From Paraphysoderma sedebokerense (taxonomy: Eukaryota > Blastocladiomycota > Physodermatomycetes > Physodermatales > Physodermataceae), in assembly GCA_025602915.1 (NCBI GenBank), contig JAHLJZ010000018.1, positions 62,001-126,000 of the forward strand: a stretch of 64,000 bases of DNA, written 5' to 3'. Shown here in pieces: positions 54,160-64,000 of the stretch (the stretch's first letter is position 1; each line of letters opens with the position of its first letter). The notes under the pieces were generated by a model that was not told the DNA's origin, did not search any database, and saw nothing but the letters and a program-made list of their open reading frames with translations. The translations under genes and the position numbers were made by a program.

Positions 54160-56410
54160 TTACAATTCTTCATTTACCTCCTCCTCCGCAACATGATCAC
54201 CTTCCTTTTCTTTTTCAACTTTATCCTCCACATTGACCCACTTCTTTTTCCCGCCAAATCCAAACGGACACTGCTCTTCTTCGACTTGGGTTCCTTCTTT
54301 CTTATCCTTATCAAATCCGAATGGACAAGATTCCCCAGCGCCATGGTCCATTCCTTGGTTTCTATTTCTCGAGAGCACCGAATGAATAGGTTTCACAATT
54401 GCATTCAAGAAAGGAATAGGTGGTAGTGGAAGAAGTAAGAGCGCTGGCGAGCGGATAATGATGGAAGTCGCTGTGAAAACGGAAATGAAAAGTAGGATGA
54501 GAATGATGATTGGTTTTACTATGGCTGTGTCATTAATCAAAACCGGGGAGTATTGTGAGCCGATAGGAGTAAAAATGTTGTTAATAACATTTCAGACGAG
54601 ATACGTAACAGAAAATTATATGTAGTCAACTGAAAAGAAAAGTAAACAAGTCAATAATACGTACACTCGGCGCCAACACCAGATACATCAATGGTCTTTA
54701 TAAATCCATCCACTGCTGCAGTTAACACTTTTGTTCCTGTCTTATCTATAACGATTGACGTTATAGGCATTCCATGAACCGCTTTGTACGTCTTGAGTGA
54801 TGCGAGATTTGAGGACTTAACGAGAAGGAGTGAACAGTCGGCGAGACCTGCAGCTACAAAATTTCCAGTGGGGCTATTTATTGTTTATTAGAATCAGGTT
54901 AACGTCACCTATTAATGATTTTGGGAAAGTGAAGAATTCAAACCTGACTGTGAACGAGACGATCCGTTTCGATGCGATGGGACGACTCTGATTTGGGATC
55001 CATTTGCCCTCGGATTGAACCCACCGTGTTAGGCACGCCATCTTGGCGCCAAAATTTTCGATAGTGAAGAAACATAATTCATTATTGACCGTTGCAAATC
55101 TTTTGAAATTACACAAACATCAGCGATTTCGTAACTTGAAGATTCTCCAGAATGGCGAATGGAGACAAACCTTCCGCTTCGAAACTCTCCCTTTACACCT
55201 TTCCTCTCTCTTCTTTCCACTTGGAACGATTCTTTACCATTCTTCACGTTATACCCTACTATTTTATCTCCACTTGTTACTACCACATTTGAACTTGTTA
55301 AATCCCAATCTAGATCAAAAATTTCGGAAGAAAGTGTGATTGGGGAGTAGGAAGTTGGAGTAAGGGCTGGGTAGGACAGAATCGACACCTAGATATGAGT
55401 GGTAGAAAAGGCGAGTGCGTCAATACCAGTGAAAATTCGTGGATATATTCTCATAGTCATTACATAGTAGAAAAGAATGGGAATATACCTTTCCTGCAGT
55501 TGTGCCACAAGCCAGATACTTTCCATCGGGACTGAAAGCCGACACTCGTTGATACTCTTCCATAGAATTCTTTTCAACTGTTGATACGTTCGATGAAAGC
55601 GAAGATAACCTAAAAGTAGGTGCTAATCGTTTAGGAACCGCACAACTCTGTAGTAACGATATGGAATGGAAACAGATCATCCAACGTACGATTTAGCCTT
55701 GTCTTCCCATTTGAACAGCCTACAGTTGCCTGTAGCATCAGTCTTTGAATCCTTTTCTTTCTCTTTGTCCTCTTTTGATTGTTTTGTATTAGCTTGCGCG
55801 GGATTTACACTTGCAAAAACGACTTTCTCCTAAAATAAATCACACAATAGGTATCAGCAGCGGTACTGGCGAACTCTCTATAATCCCATATACAACTCAT
55901 TGACATCGGCTGGCACCAAACTTAATAATTAAGAGATTATATGATACCTTTGGGTGAATAGCAACACTCATTGCAGAATCCTCGTTTTTTGAAAACTCGT
56001 AATCCGAATGAATGGTCAAAGAATCCCAGTTCGGTGATGCGGAAAAGATTGTCTAAACACGATTTAACAATTGTAAGATTGAATTAGCATATTGCCAATA
56101 TTTGTGATAGCGACAACTATAATTTATACGGCTTGGTTTATGACATCCCGCAAGAAGGAATATGTAACAGTCAGTTCAAAACAAAGACATTAGATAAAGT
56201 ACGAACTATTTTATTCTTCACTCCACTCCTACCAGGACCACCACCACCCCCAGATAAAACAATTTCGCCGCCTTCCTCATGACTTGAATCTTTTGCTGTA
56301 TCTTTTGCATCGTTGGAGTCGGACTTTGACCTTGACTCATTCGATGAAGGTGGCGAGGCGATGGAGAGGGAGTAAATAGGATATCCGGCGTATGTGCTTA
56401 CTATAGGCAT
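54160..56410 (-). CDS. SEC12: Sar1 exchange factor SEC12/PREB, WD40 with membrane anchor
   Basis: ER membrane protein that loads GTP on Sar1 to start COPII budding. The start MPIVSTYAGYPIYSLSIASP is followed by GGGGGPGRSGVKN, the counterpart of the potassium-binding K-loop of Sec12/PREB. Beta-propeller segments follow over several exons (FSPDGKYLACGTTAGKV around 55500, HGMPITSIVIDKTGTKVLT around 54770). A single hydrophobic helix PIIILILLFISVFTATSIII near 54500 anchors it, leaving a lumenal tail of about 95 residues. The tail has two CPFGF motifs in an acidic/lysine-rich context and ends VNEEL, reminiscent of the HDEL retrieval signal that ends yeast Sec12. WD blades are weakly conserved, as usual in this family, so the call rests on K-loop, propeller, anchor and tail together. 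Confidence 0.87.
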
Positions 56411-56748
56411 TTAGTACTTTTTATTAAAAGACTCAGTTGTATTTGGTTAGATGATAACGGAGGAGAGAATTGCGGAAGGGAAGTCGATGGATTTAATGAG
56501 TTGTGGCAATTGAACACGGAGCGCCATTCATCATTCAAGTGGACAAAGGGTATTGTCGATCGCTCATTTTTCCTCTAGGGTTCTCTTCTGCGCTGAAATG
56601 TTAAGCCTATCAGTGAAACCGTTGTAGATATCCCTGCGCAATTTTCATCGACACTTATTGTATTTATTCGCATCATTTTCCATTTGGGTATTCCCGACCA
56701 GCTGACAGTGCATCCAAAGTATCTATTCAAATTTACTAGTCCGTGTAG
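56411..56748. other. Gap between uS15m 3' end and SEC12 start
   Basis: 338 bp; SEC12 promoter and uS15m 3' flank. Nothing recognised. Confidence 0.5.
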
Positions 56749-57677
56749 TTACAGTCCTAACCGCTTCACACAATGATAGTACCTCTCCAAACTCTCTCGC
56801 TTTAAATATTTCAATAGTTTATCCCTTTTGGACTTCATTTGAGTAAGGCCGCGACGAGAATGAATATCGCGTGTATGTGTCTTGAGATGTGACTCGAGAT
56901 TATTGATTCGAACAGTCAACAGGGCAACTAGAACGCAAGATGCTGTTAATACAGTCGTCATTTAATAAGAATTGCGATAATCAGCTACATACTTTGAACT
57001 TCCGGACTACCAGTATCACTTTCATTTGACCTGAACATTTCCATAGCTCTTTGCATGTTCCATCGGGTAGTCATTTCATTATTGGCAGCTGATAAACTCA
57101 ATATCTTTTGCAGAGTTTCCACAATTGTATTTATTCTTTTCATAGCGTGATACTCATCTATTTCGCCAAATGCGGCTTCTGATAAAATCGACGTTGGCGA
57201 TGTCGTAGGTGAAGTTTGAGGTGAAAATGGTTTAGCTGGTAAGGTAGGAGAACTGAGTATCATAATATCATTGACTTTTTTGGGTGTCGGTAGATTAAAC
57301 GATTCAGATTTCAATAGAGTGTTGGGGACGATATTGAAAATGAATTCTAATTCAGCCGGTGAAAGAAAATGTTGGTAGTAAGGTGACGCGGACTGTGAAG
57401 GCGTAGAGGTCGAGGATGTAGACGAAGAATCCGCATTGACAGGCTTCGGAAGAACAGAGGCAACATTTGTGAATGGTTTGGTGATGAAAGATGATTTGTC
57501 TGATGGTAGTGAAGGCGGTGCTTTGTTGTCTTTTATCAAGAACTCGTTCAGTACAGGATATGATTTAGGTGACTGTGAAGATGACGCTTGCTCAAAATGC
57601 AAGCAAGATGTAGAGAATCGTCTAATTACGGAATTTGAAAATTGACGAATGGTAGATGGTCTGGCCGATATCGACAT
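56749..57677 (-). CDS. Mitochondrial small-subunit ribosomal protein uS15m
   Basis: Two exons, 57677-56993 and 56927-56749, 287 residues. ATG 57677 starts a targeting peptide, [21 protein letters not shown] long Ser/Thr/Pro-rich N-terminal extension follows, then helical sequence, then the S15 core at the C-terminus: [58 protein letters not shown]. The core is as conserved as in bacterial S15, which binds helix 22 of 16S rRNA. The intron interrupts the core right after SPEVQ. The extension is typical of fungal mitochondrial uS15 (yeast MRPS28). A CACGTG box lies 77 bp upstream. Confidence 0.95.
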
Positions 57678-57828
57678 GGTGTTACTTCTTTTGATTACGG
57701 CTATCAAGATATCGTAAAATTCGTCCCAGCGGATGAGCATTGTATACATTTGACACGTGATCAGTTGCTGTGGGGTGATGTAGTGATTTAAGGTTCGTTC
57801 CTCGTCGACAGTTCATTCCAATGTAGCT
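57678..57828. promoter_or_regulatory. Bidirectional promoter uS15m / SLC37 with CACGTG box
   Basis: 151 bp between start codons. CACGTG at 57754-57759 lies 77 bp before the uS15m ATG and 70 bp before the transporter ATG. Confidence 0.5.
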
Positions 57829-59745
57829 ATGAATGATGCAATACAGCAACAGCCTTTGCAGAACGACATCTCACAACCTTTAGTCGAAAATGTGGAAAGG
57901 CCCTGCATTTCACCCCATTCCGCCGCTCAGCTCAAGAAATGGCAGTCAATGTACGTTGCTCTGTAGCTAATTAACTTATACTCGTTTCTCGATTTTCAAT
58001 TGCATTCCTGGTTATGTTATTGACACACTATCCCCTTTAGTACCCTTGTTCTCTTGATACTAGGTTACACGGCTTACTTCTTTAGCCGGTCACCTCTGAA
58101 TACCATTACACCTAGCATATTAGACGAGGGATTCACGAAACAGCAGTTCGGAGTCATCCTTTCTTTCGGCTACGTTGGTGGGGCAATAGGTATTTGTCCG
58201 TTGTTTAATATAGAAACTGTCAGCCATATGATTTATTGCTTCTGATGTAGGTTACGTTGTGAATGGATTCTTTGTGGACTTGTTGGGTGCAAAGATGATG
58301 TTTCTAATCGGGTTAACGGGATGTTGTGCTTGCAGTATACTATTTGTATTGATCGGAGACATTCATTGGATGTCTTTTTGGTGGTTCTTCTCTCGGTTCT
58401 TTCAAGCTGCAGGTAACGCATCAATTTCATTGCAAGTTTAGCCAGGTAATCTAACAATTCAACGCTCAGGATGGAATTGTCTGTTGAAAACTGTTTCATA
58501 TTGGTTTCCTGTTGAAACGCACGGCAGGATTATTGCAATTTGTTCAGTGAGCTGGGGACTCGGCGACGCTGTCATTCGAGCTTTCGTAGGAGCATTGTTG
58601 GCTTGGAAATTGAGTTGGCAGTCAACGATGGTTGTGTCTGCGGTAGTTGGATTAGCGATGGTTCCGGTAATGAGTATTTGGTTGAAGGAACGACCAAGCG
58701 ACTTGCAGCTTTCCCTGTCTTCACAGGGTGAAATGAATGGAGAATGTAGGAATGACAAGGCCGATTGTCATGAAGTTAACATTGACAAACCATTAAATCA
58801 ACGAAAGTACTTCAAGAGACGTTCGGACGAGTCGTTCAACACCATTACCCCTTCCACCTCACTTATTGTAGAATATCCTTTAGAAAAACCAGCGGATCAA
58901 ATAACATTAGCTGATTATCCACCAACGGGCGACCGACGTGTTCCATCATCCAAGTCATTTAAATATTTCCTGCAGCGATATCGGCCACTTTACACGAATC
59001 CCAAGTTCTACCTTCTGCTAGCTCTGGCACCGAATACTACATTCATTCGTGAAACATTTAGTGACTGGTTCAGTTAATCTTCTTACCTTCAAATCTACCT
59101 AGCCTGTGTTAACCATGGTGATTTACCTGTTTCAGGCTCGCTGTATATCTCGTGGAAGTCTTCTCTCTTCAAGAATCAACCGCTGCCGTCGCGACATTAG
59201 CCTTTCCCGCTTTTGGAACCATATCCATGCTTTATGGCGGTTTTCACTTTGACCGCACCTCCCCCCCTAGACGTGCTCTTCTTGCGTCTTTCTATCTCGT
59301 TCTGACGCTGTGTTTCCTCGTTCCTCTCACCTTGTTAACGCCTTCGCTGAAGTTAAGTCTTTATGGTGGATTCGTTACTGCCATAACACTGGTTAGCATT
59401 GTGAGTTTGTTTCTGTATGCACCGGCGAGTTTTGTGGATGGTGCATTTGCCTTGAGTGTCGGCGGTAAAGACATGAGTGGATTAACCGTAGGTATGGTGG
59501 ACATGATGGCATGCGTCGGTGGTATTTTTGCTGGGAATATTGCAGGGAAGTTGGTGGAAAATGGAGATGATGGCAATGGGGGTCAAAAGGAAAATATTCA
59601 CGGATGGCAATTTATGCTTGGGATATTGTCCATGGCGAATGCTGTTGGTATATTTCTGATGTTGGTCTATTGGAGGTTTGATTCGAAAGAGTACGCAAAG
59701 AAGAGCGGATATACCGCATTGGACGAGGATCAGAATGACGAGTGA
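57829..59745 (+). CDS. MFS transporter, SLC37 / organophosphate:phosphate antiporter type
   Basis: The start MNDAIQQQPLQND is followed by a cytosolic N-terminus and exons carrying 12 likely helices. Helix 1 has ILGYTAYFFSRSPL, the SLC37/GlpT opening. Next come FTKQQFGVILSFGYVGGAIG, NGFFVDLLGAKMM, TVSYWFPVETHGRIIAI, and a long polar central loop (about 58690-58960). Then IRETFSDW with the spliced continuation LAVYLVEV, as in RETLNDW of the GlpT family, FHFDRTSPPRRALLAS and GKDMSGLTVGMVDMMA. It probably exchanges sugar or glycerol phosphates for phosphate. ER, plastid-like or plasma membrane location cannot be told; the C-terminal YTALDEDQNDE lacks a KKxx signal. Confidence 0.87.
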
Positions 59746-60022
59746 ATATGTACTATAATTACGAGTTTGTATATAGACTTGAATATATCCAAGACACGAA
59801 ACTTTATTCCTTATTCCTGGAGTGTAGCTGTTATTCTTTGAATTTCCTTGATGGAGTGGAGCGAATTGTGTCATTTTGCCATTCCCTCGTTGATAGCATT
59901 CATTGTAGCGCGTTCCCTTTGACGAGTTCCTCGCCTGTCGTCAACAAACCACTTTTGATACACTCTCGCAGGAGCAACACATATCGCCATTCATTCGAGC
60001 ATCTCTTTATTCTGCAAAAGAC
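59746..60022. other. Transporter 3' flank and STIL promoter
   Basis: 277 bp, no recognised element. Confidence 0.45.
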
Positions 60023-63000
60023 ATGCTCTCATCGCATCATCTGGACGCTGACCTCCGTCCTATTCACACTGCCAACCCTTTTCTCATTCCACAGTCCTCA
60101 AAGAATTCTCGACTGGGGTCAACTCAAACCCGACCGTCAAATCCCAATAATGCAAGCTATGAATTCGAGCCTCCGGCTTCCGTCAGAGTGGCACTATGGT
60201 AAATCTTTCTTGCCTCTCTCGTTTGTCATTCATACATTCAATCAACAACTAACGTAATTGGACCTCTCAACGTTACAGGGACAACACACCGATTTCCGCC
60301 ACAATACATTCTTCAATCTCCTCACATATACCAATGAAAATAAACCTCCAGAAACCGGCATTCGATTCTTATCTTTCTTTTGTGAAAAATCAGTTCACCA
60401 ACATAGTCCTCAATTCGGACACTACACACTCTTCAAAGTCAATTTTGGATCCACCGGCCTTCGTCGGATTCTTTATTGGACAAATTGTGACCTCCAGGCC
60501 AATCGTTCAGGATTTGAGTGAGCTGAAAACCACAGAAAGTTACAGTGGCATAATTAATGGGAAAGAAGACAAAATAGTAAAATCCCTAGTTTTGGACCGC
60601 TTCGATCCCGGAAAGCGTGTCAAAGGTTTGATAGAGGACATTAAGAGCAATGGCCATAGCGATAGAGTGCCGACGATAACATTGGATGGAGATATTGTTG
60701 TAAAGGTATCAAATATTTGATGACTGATTGAATTCCGAACCGATGCTGACATAACCGGTTACAGGTGTACATGTCCAAAATGAATGACGATAATTCAAGT
60801 GAAAATAGTCATGCTGAATCTTCACAGGTATGCTTTACAGTATGCACGCAAGTAGAATCAAAGGCAACTAACATGTTATCGTCTCTGATTTGTGTTGTCC
60901 AATTTCTGATCAAAGTCATCTAATTTTGAGTCTACTCCGTTCTCTATTACGATCCTATTCAAACATGAGAACGATAAATCTCAAATTCACTCATCTTGTA
61001 TGTTGCGGTCTCCTTTATATATTTTTGGTCAACTTGCTAATATTCAACGATTTAATGTCAGGTCACCTTTTCGCTTCTCCCTACTCGTTTGAATACAACC
61101 TTATTCATCCACTTCGCATCGTTCCCACCACCCTGTCGACACGGTTGCTAATTTCTTCAAGTAACAATTCACAAGATGATGAAGAGGAAGAATACGAAAT
61201 GGGATATGTTACAATAAACCGAGCTCGGCAAGCATTCTTGATTGCGTCGACAGATCCCAGAAGAAAAACTGTACCTCTAGTTGGAATGTATGTCAACCAT
61301 TTCTTCCTTTGTTCGCCATTGTCATTCCTGGGCTATGATTTCGTTGCATTTCCGGCACCGGTAACTAACGATAGCTTGTTGGAAAATCAGTTGGATTCAA
61401 GGACCACAAGACCTTAAGGAACTTAACGTGTATGCGGCTTGCACCCGTTACATCAGAAACCAGGAGCTCTGCAAGTTAAAATCTATCGACCAATCATTCC
61501 TCGTGGTGTTGATACCTCACAAGTCATCTGGCACCAGAAGAAATGCGAAATTCTACGAATGTCGCTTTCAGGTAACTATTTACCCTTCGTTCATCACAAG
61601 TCTCTTACACGATAGGTGATTGACTTTGAACAATTGAAGGAACCAATTCGACAGTACTTAAGTTACGACGATGCTCAGACGATTTCAACAGATGTCTCTA
61701 AACGGCCTATTTCATTATCCTGCCAATGGAGGTTGAAAGAAAACAACGAGAAGGATTCACAAGTTGAGACAGCACGGTACCACTTTTAATGATTTCACAG
61801 CTCGAATTATCAGTTCTCTAATTTGCTTTATAGTGAATCAGCGGTTTCTAAAGCCCAGGGAACATCCGAAATAATATCTCGGCCGACTGAAACCTCTAAC
61901 TCCATATCGTCGAAGCTGCATTCTGCAGACATGACGCCCGCGTCTCCGATTCCGCAATTACCGCATACCGAAGCCAAAGAAGATTTGCACAGTGCAAGCC
62001 TATCATCAAGAAAATCAACGACAGAACAGTCTACTTCGCCTCTCAAGGCAGTTCGACTATTGGCCAATGAAAAGTCACAATTGGATGCTGATTTGATACC
62101 TGAAAGTAGTCCAAAGTCGCCTACTCATCCTGTTGGAACTACTAGTCAAAATTATCAGTTCAATTCGCTGCCTTCATTTCCTTCGTCAACAATATCATCA
62201 GCGACCCCGGTTCAAAGTGATAATACTCACTACGTTTACCTACAACAGCAGCAAATGTTTATGAACATGATGATTCAACAGATGGAGATGTTGAAAAATC
62301 AAGTTATGCTTCAAACCAACAAGGACTCATTACAATCCCAGTCTTCATCGGTTTCGTCCAGGTCGTGCAGCGTTTCTGTTTCGACTGGTGTGACTGAAAC
62401 ACCACAAAATTCAACTGTACAGACAAACAAAAATTTAATTATGAAAGAAATTGGCACGAATACGACATTTGTTGATTCTTCGACGTGGTTGTCCAAGTCA
62501 AAAATGGTAACCTCTATCGGGACCAACACGACATTCACGGAGGCCAATGCTTCTCCGATGATGAATCATGCGACACAAATTAAGCAATTAAAGGTTAGCG
62601 ATAAGTCCAATCAACTTCAAGATATATTGGTTTTGACTTTAGGTTAAACTGTATTGAACTTGCATTTTAGGATACGTTCACCTCCACTGCAACCACGATC
62701 GAACCAACCATATCCGATCTCGAAACATTAGCTACAAAGGACATCAACCTCCATCAACCATTTAATAACGAACTCACTCTCCCGCCCACCGACGACGGCA
62801 ACAATTACATTCCATTCATGTATGGACCCGCATCAATTCATTCAAATTCACCCCTCCCATTAGTCGATCGTACACCGTTGTCACCTACGGATCGAAGCCA
62901 AGAAATACCCAATAGAAGTACCATTGTAGATGACGACGGTGGTCACGAGGATCAGGAGTTAACTTATGAAGAATTACAACCTCATGACTCATTGAGTATG

Positions 63001-63925
63001 ATTTATGAACATAACGATTTGGACAATAATAATAATGACCAAAAAGTCAAATCGCCCCCACACCATCAACAACAAAACAAGGAAGGAGATAGTAACGAGA
63101 ATATGGCGGAATTATTAGAAAAAGTTTCTAGAATATTAGAACCGAATGAGGTCGATGAAATTCGAGAGGAATGTTCCCGTTCCGGGGAAAACCAATGTCA
63201 AGCATCAAACCCGAAGCAGTATGGGAGTTTGGAAGACAAAAATGGTGTGAGTATGATCGCCAAAGCGGTCAAACATTCTGATATGAAATTCATTATTATG
63301 GAATCAGCGACAGCGGGGGAAAGTCGAAAAAGCTCTCTCATCCGAGGAAACAATGAAACAATCGTTGCAAAAGTGAAGGAAGTAGTGGGATCTTCTGATG
63401 CCCATGTTCCGATAGCCAGTGCCGAATTGAAGAAAGTCGCGACAACGCCAAAATCAAATAGTATGAAGGGAACGGTGACAGAGGTGCAGTCAAACGAGAC
63501 AAGCTGTAACAATACGATAAACGATTTGTCTGCATTATTGGTATGTCTAATGTTCCGCTTCGTTGTTCCATCCATAACTGATAACACCTTACCATTCACC
63601 GATGTGAACGCAGAACTCGGAATTAACTCTCGACCCGATCACATTGAAATACTTGACTCAAATTCGGGAGTCCAAAAATACAAAATCCTCGCCATCCACA
63701 AACAATTTGAGTATAAACGATCTGAGTAAGACGATATACACAAGTACCCCTAACACTAGTATAGAATATCATGGATCTCCGTGTAATACGGAGCAGATTA
63801 GAAGTAATAGAAAATCCGGCAAAGCTGAAAAAGACGGATTGTCAGAAAATATAAGTAATTTACATGAAGGGTTCAGTTTAGCGAGTTTGGAATTTTTGAA
63901 GAAACACGGCTTACTGAATAAATAA
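60023..63925 (+). CDS. STIL: Centriole duplication protein STIL/Ana2/SAS-5
   Basis: Large multi-exon gene, complete in the window. The N-terminal globular region matches animal STIL in order: RVALWDNTP (exon 60023-60198 spliced to 60279), LVLDRFDPGKRV, MGYVTINRARQAFLI, TVPLVG joined at 61286/61391 to IWIQGPQDL, then NVYAACTRYI, FLVVLI and KFYEC. A glutamine/methionine-rich coiled coil follows (YLQQQQMFMNMMIQQMEMLK, about 62237-62320), then SCSVSVSTGV, close to the VSIAVSTGA of human STIL. The last exon has LDPITLKYLTQI and ends with a STAN-like motif, GFSLASLEFLKKHGLL, immediately before the stop. STIL is phosphorylated by PLK4 in the STAN motif and brings SAS-6 to new centrioles. ATG 60023 is the first in frame with exon 1. 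Confidence 0.86.
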
Positions 63926-64000
63926 ACGCACTGCATTGTCTATTCACGACAAGCAATATAAACTGTGCAAAATGTGGAAAAATCAACTGAGTTTCTCACG
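63926..64000. other. STIL 3' flank to window end
   Basis: 75 bp after the stop; nothing visible. Confidence 0.4.

Overview
The window looks like nuclear DNA of a flagellated, early-diverging fungus or a near relative (chytrid or aphelid grade). The genes are split by short GT-AG introns (about 40-170 bp) and packed with small gaps at moderate GC. The set includes MNS1-type GH47 mannosidase, a short stand-alone ALG13, SEC12, PIGU and DHX35. The last gene is a recognisable STIL/Ana2/SAS-5 centriole-assembly gene, so the organism should build centrioles. No virus, LTR element, LINE, rRNA, tRNA or CRISPR array was recognised.

The main structural fact is a direct duplication. Bases 1-18636 recur at 27432-46067 with a constant offset of 27431 and no difference in any comparison I made. 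The layout A(1-18636), B(18637-27431), A'(27432-46067), C(46068-64000) is what a head-to-tail tandem duplication of the 27431-bp unit 18637-46067 gives if the window starts inside the left copy. The junction at 18636/18637 lies inside two genes. It cuts an MGMT gene (+) just before its active-site exon sequence and an HMG-box gene (-) just after its HMG box. MGMT is intact in the right copy (45563-46300); an intact HMG gene, if any, must lie left of the window. An assembly artefact or a 27.4-kb circle fits equally well.

Genes of the repeated part, in order: methionyl-tRNA synthetase (+), PIGU (+), TRDMT1/DNMT2 (-), deoxyhypusine synthase (-), DEAH helicase DHX35 (-), GH47 alpha-mannosidase (-), a doubtful tiny gene (+), a protein with three dsRNA-binding domains (-), a small membrane ORF (-), MGMT (+). 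The B segment holds the truncated HMG-box gene (-), a 2.4-kb stretch with no recognised gene, a proline-rich membrane-anchored protein with a TATA box (+), a mitochondrial PPR-like protein (-), and PTRHD1 (-), divergent from the full MetRS gene (26722-29997).

The unique right part (C) has two intronless paralogous seven-helix membrane proteins (-) with a decayed third member beside them (+), an alpha/beta hydrolase with Asp at the nucleophile position (+), CHMP1/Did2 (-), ALG13 (+), SEC12 (-), mitochondrial uS15 (-), an SLC37-type sugar-phosphate transporter (+) and STIL (+). Themes are translation (MetRS, DHPS, TRDMT1, PTRHD1, uS15m) and secretory-pathway and glycan work (PIGU, GH47, ALG13, SEC12). 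A CACGTG box lies 64-101 bp before the start codons of seven genes, five of them translation-related.
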